Below are positions 8,674 through 18,022 of a DNA stretch of 55,561 bases, in pieces. Where the stretch lies: contig NZ_JAECZA010000227.1 in the NCBI RefSeq assembly GCF_016056275.1, forward strand, positions 1-55,561, written 5' to 3'. Source of the DNA: Dendronalium phyllosphericum CENA369. Its GTDB lineage: Bacteria > Cyanobacteriota > Cyanobacteriia > Cyanobacteriales > Nostocaceae. A model generated the notes under the pieces. The model was not told where the DNA came from. It ran no database searches and saw nothing but the letters and a program-made list of their open reading frames with translations. Numbering within the stretch: position 1 is the first letter of the stretch; every line of letters starts with the position of its first letter. The translations under genes and the position numbers were made by a program.

Positions 8674-9266
8674 AGCTGTACTCCTTGTTGCTGAAGAAAT
8701 TGGCGCATAGCAGCACGGGCATGGAATAGGCGAGACTTTACCGTTCCTATGGGAATGTCGAGAATTTCCGCAACCTCTTTTTGGGGCACTTCTTCTAGGT
8801 CGTGTAAAACTAGTATCGTGCGATGGTCAAAGCTAAGATTTGCCAATCCCCGTTGCACTAAATCTTGATAGTGCAAATTTAGGATATTTGGGGCTTCTTG
8901 TTGAGTCGGAGTTTTTTCGCTTAGAGACTGCAATTGAGTTTGCCGCTGCATAGCTGCGTGTCGTTCGTCAGCTGCCAAATTCCAAGTAATCCGGTAAAGC
9001 CAAGTGGAAAATTTTGCAGTTTGGCGAAACTTGGGCAATCCTTTCCAAGCTCGCAAAAACACCTCCTGCACCACATCATCAAGGCAGGATGGATGGCATA
9101 GTTGATAGAGGATTGACCTTACCCTTTGCTCGTGGCGATAGTAAAGCTGCTTGTAGCTTTGGGTATCACCCCGCAGACACCGCTGTACCAAGTAATTATC
9201 AATTTCGTTTTCTGATTTGCCGTTGAATTGGCTATCCTGGGAAACCTTGGTTGGCACAATTAACAC
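8670..9266 (-). CDS. ECF-type RNA polymerase sigma factor
   Basis: 198 residues. Region 2 spans about 28-100 (LYYRHEQRVRSILYQLC, DDVVQEVFLRAWKGLPKFR, FSTWLYRITWNLAADERH) and region 4 about 130-185 (LSFDHRTILVLHDLEEVPQKEVAEILDIP with the GTVKSRLFHARAAMR recognition helix). It starts at a GTG at 9266 with GGAG ten bases upstream. It heads a tight minus-strand operon with an anti-sigma gene, a Spy-like protein, DUF1800 and DUF1501, all exported or membrane products, so its regulon probably concerns the cell envelope. Autoregulation from the region 9267-9395 is likely but no promoter motif is obvious. Confidence 0.9.
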   Translation of the reverse strand: MLIVPTKVSQDSQFNGKSENEIDNYLVQRCLRGDTQSYKQLYYRHEQRVRSILYQLCHPSCLDDVVQEVFLRAWKGLPKFRQTAKFSTWLYRITWNLAADERHAAMQRQTQLQSLSEKTPTQQEAPNILNLHYQDLVQRGLANLSFDHRTILVLHDLEEVPQKEVAEILDIPIGTVKSRLFHARAAMRQFLQQQGVQL

Positions 9267-9398
9267 CTGAGGCGTTCTCCTGCATCCGTTTCATGGCTTG
9301 TAATTATTAGACCGGATGAGTCAGAGAAAGGTTCAAAAGAATTAAAAGCGATCGTAGATACTGCATTGAATGTCACCAAGAAAACTTGAAACCTGGTC

Positions 9399-9551
9399 AG
9401 GGCAGGGTATTGGGGGTAGGATGTAGGATGTAGTGTTTAAGACAATTAAATTTTAGTTGCTTAAAGAGTTCAATATCTTCTTAATTACCCACACCCAACA
9501 CCCGCTCATCCAGTTATATCAAGGGTTTACGCTTAACGAGCGTACCATTCG
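9399..9551. repeat. MITE-like dispersed repeat, copy A
   Basis: About 150 bp matching the element at 39201-39380. Shared blocks include GTAGTGTTTAAGA, TTCAATATCTTCTTAATT (TTCAACATCTTCTTAATT in the other copy), ACACCCAACACCC and ATATCAAGGGTTTACGCTTAAC followed by a GTGGCATTC-like end. The remaining 9267-9398 holds the presumed sigma-operon promoter region, with no feature I can name. Confidence 0.7.
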
Positions 9552-9639
9552 ATACTGTATCAATTAATTAGTCTTAAGGATAGATTGTTTGAGGCCATGC
9601 CATTCTTTGCGACAATTCACTAAGTATCAGGAGATAATT

Positions 9640-10602
9640 ATGAGTTCATCTTCGGGCATTGAGCAAAATACCCAGAACTTTCTGCAAGCCCTTGCGGTTC
9701 AGGGAGACCCGCCAATTTATACATTGTCCCCTGAAGATGCTCGAAATGTGCTGCGTGGCGCACAAGCGGGTGTAGAGGTGGATAAGCTGCCTGTAGATAT
9801 TGAAGACCACGTAATTCCCGGTAATTCAAATGATGAGATTTCAATCCGCATTGTTCGCCCTCAAGGAAACACAAATACGCTTCCTGTTGTGGTGTATTTC
9901 CACGGTGGCGGCTGGGTGCTGGGCGACAAGGATACGCACGATCGCCTGATTCGGGAAATTGCCAACGGTGCAGAGGCAGCAGTTGTTTTTGTCAACTATA
10001 CACCTTCGCCAGAAGCGCATTATCCAGTAGCGATTGAGCAAGGGTATACAGCTACCAAGTGGGTGGCTGAAAACAGCACTGCCATCAATGTCGATAGTTC
10101 GCGGCTTGCGGTTGTGGGAGATAGTGTAGGTGGGAACCTAGCGGCAGCAGTAACCCTGCTAGCCAAGGAACGACAAACCCCGGCGATCGCCTTTCAAGTA
10201 CTGTTTTATCCAGTCACAGATGCAAATTTTGATACTGAGTCTTATAGGCAATTTGCAGGAGGTATCTGGCTGACACGAGAAGCGATGAAATGGTTCTGGA
10301 ACCAATACGCGCCAGATGAATCCGTAAGAACGCAACCAACAGCTGCACCACTGCAAGCATCAATCGAGCAGCTGCAAGGTTTGCCACCTGCACTAATTAT
10401 CACAGATGAGTTTGACGTATTGCGCGACGAAGGCGAGGCATACGCTCACAAGCTGATGGCGGCAGGCGTTACAGTTACAGCAACGCGTTACCTTGGCACA
10501 ATTCATGATTTCGTCATGTTAAATGCGATCGCTGATACACCTGCAACACGAGCTGCGATCGTCCAGGCAACAACGATGCTTCGAGATATTTTTGCTAAGT
10601 AA
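9640..10602 (+). CDS. Alpha/beta hydrolase of the hormone-sensitive-lipase family (esterase)
   Basis: 320 residues. I chose the ATG at 9640 because CAGGAGA lies six bases upstream; an earlier in-frame start at 9589 lacks a ribosome site. The family IV features are complete: oxyanion motif HGGGW (88-92), nucleophile Ser162 in GDSVGG, acid Asp259 in DEFDVLRDEG and His289 in TIHDF. The expected activity is hydrolysis of short-chain esters; the natural substrate is unknown. No signal peptide is visible, so it is probably cytoplasmic. It is transcribed alone, divergent from the sigma operon, with a MITE-like repeat between them. Confidence 0.88.
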   Translation: MSSSSGIEQNTQNFLQALAVQGDPPIYTLSPEDARNVLRGAQAGVEVDKLPVDIEDHVIPGNSNDEISIRIVRPQGNTNTLPVVVYFHGGGWVLGDKDTHDRLIREIANGAEAAVVFVNYTPSPEAHYPVAIEQGYTATKWVAENSTAINVDSSRLAVVGDSVGGNLAAAVTLLAKERQTPAIAFQVLFYPVTDANFDTESYRQFAGGIWLTREAMKWFWNQYAPDESVRTQPTAAPLQASIEQLQGLPPALIITDEFDVLRDEGEAYAHKLMAAGVTVTATRYLGTIHDFVMLNAIADTPATRAAIVQATTMLRDIFAK

Positions 10603-10666
10603 TGTTTAAGTGAGAGAAATTTAATTAATGACATCAAATGGTCAACAATTAGGGGTGTAGATTTCC

Positions 10667-10721
10667 GGTGCGTTAGGACGTTCCGTCCATAACGCACCCT
10701 ACTGGCATGTCTAGACATGCC
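10667..10721. repeat. Hairpin and perfect palindrome downstream of the esterase gene
   Basis: Two structures lie between convergent genes. GGTGCGTTAGGAC and GTCCATAACGCACC form a stem (10667-10698), a type often dispersed in Nostoc genomes. GGCATGTCTAGACATGCC (10704-10721) is a perfect 18-bp palindrome. Either could act as a bidirectional terminator, but there is no long T-run. Confidence 0.6.
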
Positions 10722-10792
10722 ACTACCAAATTAAAGTACACCGTAGCCACACCCCACCCCAACGGGGCTTGGTCATAAAGATTTTAACTACT

Positions 10793-11701
10793 CTATTTTG
10801 TAGCGTGTTTGGGATTAGAGAAAAAGCGCAGGTAGTGACTAGAATAACCATAGATGTTTTTGTAAAGAAACCAAGTATCAAGTACTAGTTCCATCAACGC
10901 AATCAGTACCCAGATTGCTAGGGAAAAAATTACAGGTAGGCTAAGATCGGGAAACTTCCTTTGCAAATCGACAATGCCAAATAACAGCAAGCACAAAAGC
11001 GAAACTCCCAACAGAAAAGATAACTTAGCGATCGCCAAAATGAAACGGCTCACCTCCAAAATCCGATTGTCAAGTCTGGAAAACCTTTCCAGGATTTCTT
11101 CCATGTTATTAATGACAAGTAAAATCTGTTGTAGGTGCAAATGTGTACTCAAGGAATATTGTTGCTGGATTTGAGAAGATTTATTCTTGAAATTTTCTAG
11201 CATCCTATCTAAGGAAAGCGCTTCAAAATTAGATTCGCAAATTGGAAAATCTTTCAACTGCAAAGGAACTAAATAGTTAATCGCTAATATCAGAGTTTCC
11301 TCGAAATTATTTAATTCCGAAGGAAGAGATTGAGTCAGACGAATTAGTTGGTCAATCTGAATTTGAAGCGCATAATAGTCTTCATATCGTCTTTGAGCTA
11401 TCAACTGGCTAGTAAAAGTTAAAAAAACGATTAACACGCCTAATAAAGCAGCCAGAGATTGAGAGACAGCAGAAAAGAATTCTATCGCCACATCTTTATG
11501 TACCGTTACCCAGGGAGCATTTCCCCGTATGGCAAAAGCCAAAGTTACAACAAATACACATCCTACAATCCCTAGCTGATGCCGGGTAAGCGCCATTATT
11601 ACTTTCCGTACTAAAGGAATAGTACTAAGTCGAACCAAGACTTGGAGACCTTGAACGGGTTCGCAAATTTGATGTGTTTGGGCTTTGCTGCGGATTGACA
11701 T
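10793..11701 (-). CDS. Hypothetical membrane protein with four helices
   Basis: About 302 residues from the ATG at 11701 (MSIRSKAQTHQ); in-frame codons back to 11773 would add 24 residues. Two transmembrane helices lie near the N terminus (VGCVFVVTLAFAI and SLAALLGVLIVFLTF). A soluble, helix-rich central part follows (about 105-215, rich in Leu, Gln, Asn). Two more helices (FILAIAKLSFLLGVSLLCLLLFGIV and VIFSLAIWVLIALMEL) lie near the C terminus. I recognise no named domain. The AYLLGVLIVFLTF-type second helix followed by an RRYEDYY segment recalls uncharacterised cyanobacterial membrane proteins. Neighbours give no functional clue. Confidence 0.65.
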   Translation of the reverse strand: MSIRSKAQTHQICEPVQGLQVLVRLSTIPLVRKVIMALTRHQLGIVGCVFVVTLAFAIRGNAPWVTVHKDVAIEFFSAVSQSLAALLGVLIVFLTFTSQLIAQRRYEDYYALQIQIDQLIRLTQSLPSELNNFEETLILAINYLVPLQLKDFPICESNFEALSLDRMLENFKNKSSQIQQQYSLSTHLHLQQILLVINNMEEILERFSRLDNRILEVSRFILAIAKLSFLLGVSLLCLLLFGIVDLQRKFPDLSLPVIFSLAIWVLIALMELVLDTWFLYKNIYGYSSHYLRFFSNPKHATK

Positions 11702-11773
11702 GATTGAAACATACGGTTCCTGACTTGTTGACGATAGTAAATACAGCAGTTTGCAACTAAATGAGGTACACAA

Positions 11774-12082
11774 CTAGAGAATTAAAGATAAAAATTTTTC
11801 TTCTCCCTCCTGCCTCCTGCCTCAAAACCAGTCAACTTGTACCTCATCTACTAGAAATATGCTGTATTAGCAAAACTACTGCTATGCAATAGACATAGGA
11901 GTGATAATTAATTCTGCGTTGCCCGAAATCCTTAGTAGGGGCGTACCGCTAAAGCGGAACCCGCAGGGTACGGTTGTTCGCCCTGACATCATTTCACCAG
12001 ATATCTAATTGTTATAGTTTTCCCTACACCCAGTTCTAGTCAGGGTTTCATCTCAACTGGGTGCTATTCAGTATTGGTATGC
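11774..12082. other. Intergenic region with hairpins and repeat ends
   Basis: 309 bp with no gene. It holds a nested palindrome (CGTACC at 11942-11947 pairing with GGTACG at 11967-11972, and CCGCTAAAGCGG at 11946-11957). A segment at about 12023-12068 (CTACACCCAGTTCTAGTCAG then TTTCATCT) resembles the sequence at 38931-38975. A CTCCCTCCTGCCTCCTGCCTC tract lies near 11800. Confidence 0.5.
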
Positions 12083-13363
12083 TTATTTTCCAGACTGGGA
12101 ATTTACATGATTTATCCCTACCTGAATCAATTTACTCAGGTCAGCAACGGCACTAGCATATTGAGGATCGGCTAACGTTCCCAAAGTTCGGTTTTGCACC
12201 AATGCCTTTTGCTGCGCCTCGGTTAATTGCACCGTAATATCTGGTGCAATGCCAATATGATTGATATCTCGACCTTTTGGGGTGTAGTATTTCGCAATAG
12301 TAAGTTTCAATGCCGAACCATCTTCTAATGGTTCTACAGATTGAACTAAACCTTTACCAAAGGTCTTGGTTCCTACTAACGTGGCGCGATTATCATCTTG
12401 CAACGCTCCCGCCAAAATTTCGCTAGCGCTGGCAGATCCTCCATCAACTAGTATTACTAAGGGTTTATCGGTTAGAGGATGTCCCGTTGCATTGTAGCTT
12501 TCTTTAACTTTATCCCGATTTACCAAAGACACGATCGCCCCTTGCTTCAACCACATACTCGCAATTTGCAAACTCGCATTCAGCAGTCCGCCTGGGTCAG
12601 AGCGGAGATCCAAAACATAGCCCTGTACCTGCTGTTTTTCTAATGCTTGAATTGCCCGACGCATCTGGGTAGGAGAAGTATCAGTAAATTCTGGCAAACG
12701 AATATAACCAATTTTGCCAGTTACTGTCGTTTGTGTGTGATAAGCCACAGGATATAAAGCGATGTTAGCGCGGGTTAGATTGTAATTTTGCGATTGATTA
12801 CCTCGTTGAATTGTGAGTGTAACTTTAGTTCCAACCGAACCCTGAATTCGCTTGACAGCATCGTTGATGTTCATTCCTTGAGTCAGCTGACCATCAATTT
12901 TAACAATCACATCTTCTGGCAAAATACCCGCTTTAAAAGCAGGCGTTCCTTCAATGGGGGCAACAACGGTTAACGCTTTGGTTTTCTCATTCTCCGCTAG
13001 TTCCAGACCGACACCACTGAGTTTGCCAGCAAGATCGTTATCTAATTCCTTAAATTCCTGGGGATCGAAGAATTCAGTGTAGCGATCGCCTAATTTCGCA
13101 ACCATTTCTTTAATCGCCGTATAAGCTTGTTGTTGCGAGCTGTAGGAGCGACTAAGATACTGCTGTCGAACTGCTTTCCAATCCTGATTGTTAAAGCTGC
13201 CATCTACATAATTTCGATCTAGGATTTGCCACACCTCATCTACAAGTTTTTCGGGGTTATTTTGGGATTGACCTAAGCTTTTTGAAGCATAAAGACTAGT
13301 TCCTGTGAGAATTGCTGCTGTAACGACAATTTCTATTGTGGTAAGTAACTTTTGCTTTAACAT
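12083..13363 (-). CDS. Carboxyl-terminal processing peptidase (S41 family)
   Basis: 426 residues. An N-terminal signal/anchor (1-30) precedes a helical region, a PDZ domain (about 108-190, LSGVGLELAENEK and GILPEDVIVKIDGQ) and the S41 catalytic domain. The Ser-Lys dyad is visible as Ser312 in DGGSASASEILAGAL and Lys337 in TFGKGLVQ. Cyanobacteria carry several Ctp paralogues; CtpA matures the D1 protein of photosystem II, and I cannot tell which paralogue this is. It should act in the lumen or periplasm. It is transcribed alone; the next upstream gene, a Spy-like lipoprotein, is 209 bp away on the same strand. Confidence 0.9.
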   Translation of the reverse strand: MLKQKLLTTIEIVVTAAILTGTSLYASKSLGQSQNNPEKLVDEVWQILDRNYVDGSFNNQDWKAVRQQYLSRSYSSQQQAYTAIKEMVAKLGDRYTEFFDPQEFKELDNDLAGKLSGVGLELAENEKTKALTVVAPIEGTPAFKAGILPEDVIVKIDGQLTQGMNINDAVKRIQGSVGTKVTLTIQRGNQSQNYNLTRANIALYPVAYHTQTTVTGKIGYIRLPEFTDTSPTQMRRAIQALEKQQVQGYVLDLRSDPGGLLNASLQIASMWLKQGAIVSLVNRDKVKESYNATGHPLTDKPLVILVDGGSASASEILAGALQDDNRATLVGTKTFGKGLVQSVEPLEDGSALKLTIAKYYTPKGRDINHIGIAPDITVQLTEAQQKALVQNRTLGTLADPQYASAVADLSKLIQVGINHVNSQSGK

Positions 13364-13572
13364 ACTTCAACAGAATAAGGATAGATTTACAAAAACTAGA
13401 ACACCGATTCACTAATTCCGAAAACCCAATTTCTATAGCGATAAAGACCGGATTTTCAGGAGTTTAACTAAAACAAACCGATTTTTTTGTCATTATTCAG
13501 TATTTAGAATTGGTGTTCTAGGCTAAAAACTACTACAAACCTTTTCAAGCTTATATTTAAATAACCAGATAA

Positions 13573-13962
13573 TTACTGAGAGTTATTTTTGGATTGTCTT
13601 TGACGATGAGGATAAGCAGTCTTCAAAATATCCTGAATTTTAGTCTTTTGATCGGCAGTGAGATTTAGGCTAGACAAGGCTTGACGCATTTTTTCACCTT
13701 GTTGTAATTTCGCTTCTAATTGTTTTGTCTGATCTGGGGTCAAAACCGTCTCAATTTGCTTAAGAACTGCTTGGCGGTTTTGAGCGCGTTCTTGTCTATC
13801 TGGTTTAGAATTGTTTGTCGTAGGTGCGTTTTCGGAAACATTTGTCCCAGAGTTGTCCCCTTGAGACACATTCGGAGAATTAGAACCAGTACAACCTGTG
13901 ATTCCGGCGATGAGGATAGTTGCAAGTAGAAAAGTTGGTGCAATTATTTGTTTCTTTAACAT
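13573..13962 (-). CDS. LTXXQ-motif lipoprotein
   Basis: About 129 residues. The ATG at 13962 is preferred over the ATG at 13974 because GGAG lies seven bases before it. The signal peptide ends in a lipobox (AGITGC), followed by a long Ser/Asn/Gly-rich linker and a short helical part with QIETVLTPDQTKQLEAKL and LNLTADQKTKIQDIL, two LTXXQ-like motifs. This is the Spy/CpxP motif set, as in the protein at 7828. An envelope chaperone or metal-response role is inferred from the family only. It lies divergent from the two-component genes at 14292. Confidence 0.75.
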   Translation of the reverse strand: MLKKQIIAPTFLLATILIAGITGCTGSNSPNVSQGDNSGTNVSENAPTTNNSKPDRQERAQNRQAVLKQIETVLTPDQTKQLEAKLQQGEKMRQALSSLNLTADQKTKIQDILKTAYPHRQRQSKNNSQ

Positions 13963-14204
13963 TTGCTGCTCCATTTGGTGTTGTATTTAATTAGAGAGTG
14001 TTTGAAAAGTTGCAATCTTGCTCACATCAGCTAATTTTAAAAGTTGGAATATATTTGTACATGGATTAAAGCTCCTAACTTGACTAGGAAAAAAGTACTA
14101 AGCTGATTGTGACTTTTGTCCTAGTTGAGAAATAGTGAATCAGTCAAAACGGCTCTAACTATATCTCAGACAAATTCGTTATATAGAAAGAAGAGTTCGA
14201 TCGT

Positions 14205-14255
14205 CCAACCATATTAAGGATTTGCGCTTATCGAGCGTGCCATTCGGATCTTAAG
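14205..14255. repeat. Right-end fragment of the MITE-like repeat
   Basis: CATATTAAGGATTTGCGCTTATCGAGCGTGCCATTCG resembles the right end of copies A (9517-9551) and B (39352-39385). The rest of the element is missing. It lies within the 317-bp divergent region 13963-14291, which otherwise should hold the promoters of both flanking genes. Confidence 0.6.
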
Positions 14256-14291
14256 CCCTGATTCACGCTTTGCAACTTCTAAAGGACTGAT

Positions 14292-15578
14292 GTGTTGTTT
14301 GACTACTTGTTCCCTTCTAAAATTGGGAAACTACCTCTGGTTTCGTCACTCCAGCCATTGAGTTGGAACAGTTCTATGTTTCGCTTGAGCTACCGATCGT
14401 TTCGGCTGTTACTTTACCTAGAGTGGCTGCTGTTAGTTACAGCAGTATTCATGGAAGTTTTATTGCCATTCCATCTCTCTTGGTCTTTATTGCTGCGAGT
14501 TTTTGCGATCGCTGCCTTTAGTTTGATGGGCTTTTTACTACCCACGCTCAAACTAGGAGGAAAATTACTTTATACTACTCTAGAATTCAGTTTGATTTGG
14601 CTGCCTGCAACTCAATCTGGCTTATCTACTCGCTCCGTTTTTCTACTATGTTTGGTACTAGTAATGCGGAGTTGTTTGATATTTAAGCGATCGGGACAAT
14701 TAACTGTCTTAGGTTTATCTCTACTCTCCTATGGAACAATCCTCTTATCAAAACCGATTGTGCCTGGGAAGTATGCAGTCATAGTCTGGGATTGGCGATT
14801 GAGTAATCTGTTGTTGTTTAGCTTGACGTTGGTATTCGCTTTATTGTTGATTAATGCGCTGCTTGTAGAACGGCAGAGTCGAGAACAGCTGGAGATTGCC
14901 CACCAAGAATTAGAAATTGCTCATCAGCAATTGCGAGAGTATGCACTACGCATTGAAGACCAGGCGACTTTACAAGAACGCAACCGCATTGCCCGCGAAA
15001 TTCACGATGGACTCGGACACACTCTCGCCGCCCAAACCATTCAGATTAATAATACTCTGTTGTTCTGGCAATCAAATCAAGACAAAGCCTTGGCTTTCCT
15101 CAAACAAGCAAAGCAACTAGGAGCTGATGCACTGCTAGAAATCCGGCGTTCAGTTTCTGTTTTGCGCTCGAACCCGTTGCAGGGAAAATCTCTGGAATTA
15201 GCTATTGAAAAGCTTTTGACGGACTTCCAGCAAACTACAGGGATACAACCTACTTACAAAATTGATTTACCACTCTCTTTACCTACAGAAGTTAACACAA
15301 CTCTTTACCGGATTGTGCAAGAATCGCTGACAAACATTTATAAACATGCTGAGGCGATCGCTGTAACTATTCAACTACAACAGCAGGCTGGAATGGTTCA
15401 TCTGTCGATTGAGGATAATGGAAAAGGGTTTAACCCCACTCAAAATACAACTGGTTTTGGACTCCAAGGAATGCGAGAACGGGCGCTAGCGCTGGGCGGT
15501 CAGTTTCATATCCACAGTCAACCTGAAACAGGTTGCCGTATCGATGTTTCATTACCACTATCAAAATTGTTGCGATGA
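14292..15578 (+). CDS. NarL-family sensor histidine kinase
   Basis: 428 residues. About six transmembrane helices fill residues 30-195, with no obvious periplasmic sensor domain, so it may sense membrane state or a lipophilic signal. A coiled segment (SREQLEIAHQELEIAHQQLREYAL) leads to a HisKA_3 domain (ERNRIAREIHDGLGHTLAAQ, phospho-acceptor His) and a HATPase_c domain (RIVQESLTNIYKHA, SIEDNGKGF, GFGLQGMRERALALGG). The listed start is a GTG with AAAGGA seven bases upstream; an ATG at codon 29 is a possible alternative. Its stop overlaps the ATG of the response regulator (ATGA), so the two are translationally coupled. Confidence 0.88.
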   Translation: MLFDYLFPSKIGKLPLVSSLQPLSWNSSMFRLSYRSFRLLLYLEWLLLVTAVFMEVLLPFHLSWSLLLRVFAIAAFSLMGFLLPTLKLGGKLLYTTLEFSLIWLPATQSGLSTRSVFLLCLVLVMRSCLIFKRSGQLTVLGLSLLSYGTILLSKPIVPGKYAVIVWDWRLSNLLLFSLTLVFALLLINALLVERQSREQLEIAHQELEIAHQQLREYALRIEDQATLQERNRIAREIHDGLGHTLAAQTIQINNTLLFWQSNQDKALAFLKQAKQLGADALLEIRRSVSVLRSNPLQGKSLELAIEKLLTDFQQTTGIQPTYKIDLPLSLPTEVNTTLYRIVQESLTNIYKHAEAIAVTIQLQQQAGMVHLSIEDNGKGFNPTQNTTGFGLQGMRERALALGGQFHIHSQPETGCRIDVSLPLSKLLR

Positions 15579-16222
15579 TTAGGATTTTATTAGTTGAAGA
15601 TCAATTCCTGATTCGCCAGGGAATTAAGAGCCTGCTGGAGTCCAATTTAGATATGCAAGTTATTGGCGAGGCAGAGAACGGACAACGGGCGCTCGAACAG
15701 ATTCCCGCACTCAAACCCGATATTGTGTTAATGGATATCCGGATGCCTGTGATGGACGGCGTTGCTGCAACAAAGGCGATCGCTCAAAATTATCCAGACG
15801 CTAAAGTTCTTGTCCTGACTACGTTTGATGATGATGAGTACGTTTCGCAAGCGATGCGATTAGGTGCTAAGGGCTATTTGCTTAAGGACACTGAACCAGA
15901 TGAACTGGCTTTAGCAATTCGAGCCGTCTACAAGGGACATACTCAACTTGGCCCCGGACTGTTTGAAAAAGCGCTCGTACCTAGCCCAGCATCCGCCCCG
16001 TCTATTCAACCTCCTCCAGAATTAGCGCAACTCACAGCTAGAGAGTTAGAGGTCTTGCATTTAATTGCCTCTGGAGCTAATAACCGCGAGATTGCTGCAT
16101 CGCTGTTTCTTTCAGAAAACACTGTTAAAAACTACGTTACAAATATTCTTAGTCACCTCAACTTGCGCGATCGCACTCAGGCAGCCCTGCTTGCCCATTC
16201 TTTATTTGGTGGTGTTAAGTAA
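15575..16222 (+). CDS. NarL/FixJ-family response regulator
   Basis: 215 residues from the ATG at 15575, which overlaps the stop of the kinase gene. The receiver domain (1-118) has the acidic pair VEDQ, phospho-acceptor Asp in PDIVLMDIRMPVMDG, LVLTTFDDD and the switch Lys in KGYLLKD. The LuxR-type HTH (about 148-212) reads LTARELEVLHLIASGANNREIAASLFLSENTVKNYVTNI. It is the partner of the membrane kinase at 14292; the regulated genes are not evident. The 545-bp gap that follows contains no gene. Confidence 0.92.
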   Translation: MIRILLVEDQFLIRQGIKSLLESNLDMQVIGEAENGQRALEQIPALKPDIVLMDIRMPVMDGVAATKAIAQNYPDAKVLVLTTFDDDEYVSQAMRLGAKGYLLKDTEPDELALAIRAVYKGHTQLGPGLFEKALVPSPASAPSIQPPPELAQLTARELEVLHLIASGANNREIAASLFLSENTVKNYVTNILSHLNLRDRTQAALLAHSLFGGVK

Positions 16223-16767
16223 TCCCGACCGATTGCTGATATCAGAACGAATCTAAATCATTTAATCTTTCAAATTGCCCAGCCATAATGTGATACATCA
16301 TTGCCTTTTAACGAGCAGATTATCGCATTACTATCAACTAAGGCGATAAGTTCATTTAGGATAACTAATAAATGTACATTTTTATTGCGATCAAAACTGT
16401 TATATTACCTTTCAATTAGCTCATAGCCTCTAACGCAACCTAAATGTCTTTTTATTTTTGCGGTTTAATTTATTGTTCGGTATTGCGTAATTGTAGGTAC
16501 TTGTTATCACTAAAATCACATATATCAATCTCTCTCCATAATGATTGATATTTTATATATTCATTTATTTACAAGAAAAGTCCAGATAAACGTTAGAATC
16601 TCTCTGTATCTTTGTGGATTCGAGCATAATTTAATCGCATTTTTTTCACAAAAGATAATATTAATTCAAAATTAAACATAGTGATGAATGTATTTACAAG
16701 TGGGGTAAAAATAGTAAGAGTGCTATCGTAAAAACAAGGTCATATTCTCGAATTTGGGGAAAACGCT
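16223..16767. other. Long AT-rich leader region before fbaB
   Basis: 545 bp without a gene, strongly AT-rich, ending at the aldolase start (GGGGAAAACGCTATG). Contains many T-runs and AT palindromes such as AATGATTGATATTTTATATATTCATT. It probably carries the aldolase promoter and a long 5' leader. I could not assign a specific promoter, riboswitch or small RNA. Confidence 0.4.
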
Positions 16768-17850
16768 ATGACTACAACACTCAAAGAAGCTAGTTCCATC
16801 GAGTCAGTACTCGGTAAAGAGGCAGAAGACCTGCTGAACTACAAAGCAAAAGTTTCTAAAGATTTACTGCATTTGCCAGGGCCAGATTTTGTCGATCGCA
16901 TTTGGACAAGTAGCGATCGCAACCCCCAAGTACTGCGTAATCTCCAGCAACTCTATTCTACAGGTCGTCTGGCAAATACTGGTTATTTGTCTATTCTTCC
17001 AGTAGACCAAGGCATCGAACATTCAGCAGGTGCGTCTTTTGCACCTAATCCGATTTATTTCGACCCAGAAAATATTGTCAAATTGGCAATAGCAGCAGGT
17101 TGTAATGCTGTAGCTACCACTTTAGGGGTATTAGGCATCGTTTCGCGTAAATACGCTCACAAAATACCCTTTATTGTCAAACTCAACCACAATGAATTGC
17201 TGACTTTCCCCAATCAATTCGACCAAGTATTATTTGCCGATCCAGAACAAGCTTGGAATTTGGGCGCAGCGGCGGTAGGTGCAACAATATACTTTGGTTC
17301 AGAACAATCTACTAGGCAAATTCAAGAAATCAGCAAAGCTTTTAAACGCGCCCACGAACTGGGTTTGGCCACTATTCTCTGGTGTTATCTGCGGAATAAT
17401 GCTTTTAAACAAGATAAAGATTATCACCTTGCTGCCGACCTGACTGGTCAGGCAAATCATTTAGGTGTGACGATTGAAGCTGACATCATCAAACAAAAGT
17501 TACCTGAAACTAATAACGGTTATAGTGCTGTTGCTAAAGCTACTGGTGAGAGTTACGGCAAAACCAATGAGCGAGTTTACACCGACTTGACAACCGACCA
17601 TCCAATTGATTTGACCCGTTATCAAGTGCTGAATTGTTACAACGGACGGGCAGGACTGATTAATTCGGGTGGCGCATCTGGTAAGAATGACTTTGCAGAA
17701 GCAGTTCGTACCGCTGTAATTAACAAACGAGCTGGTGGTACGGGATTGATTTCTGGACGGAAAACATTCCAGCGTCCGTTTGAGGAAGGAGTGAAGTTAT
17801 TTCATGCCATCCAGGATGTTTATTTATCGCCCGATGTAACCATAGCTTAG
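16768..17850 (+). CDS. fbaB: Class I fructose-bisphosphate aldolase, FbaB type
   Basis: 360 residues, close to the length of E. coli FbaB. It cleaves fructose 1,6-bisphosphate (and by inference sedoheptulose 1,7-bisphosphate) through a Schiff base. The likely lysine is Lys242 in [10 protein letters not shown]. Other family signatures are [45 protein letters not shown] and [20 protein letters not shown]. The start ATG at 16768 follows GGGGAAAACGCT. It is a monocistronic cytosolic enzyme of glycolysis and the Calvin cycle. The long upstream region suggests elaborate regulation. Confidence 0.93.
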   Translation: MTTTLKEASSIESVLGKEAEDLLNYKAKVSKDLLHLPGPDFVDRIWTSSDRNPQVLRNLQQLYSTGRLANTGYLSILPVDQGIEHSAGASFAPNPIYFDPENIVKLAIAAGCNAVATTLGVLGIVSRKYAHKIPFIVKLNHNELLTFPNQFDQVLFADPEQAWNLGAAAVGATIYFGSEQSTRQIQEISKAFKRAHELGLATILWCYLRNNAFKQDKDYHLAADLTGQANHLGVTIEADIIKQKLPETNNGYSAVAKATGESYGKTNERVYTDLTTDHPIDLTRYQVLNCYNGRAGLINSGGASGKNDFAEAVRTAVINKRAGGTGLISGRKTFQRPFEEGVKLFHAIQDVYLSPDVTIA

Positions 17851-18022
17851 ACCAAGATAGGAAGATGGGGGGACAGGAGAAATAATTAATAACTCCTAAC
17901 TCCTACCCCCTTATCACCTTACTTTTTATATATAGGCAACCCAACCTAGAGGAAGACGTTAGCCCCATAAAAGTTTTTTAGCATTCGGACAGTTGCTAGA
18001 GAATTCAGAGGATGTTTTCCTT

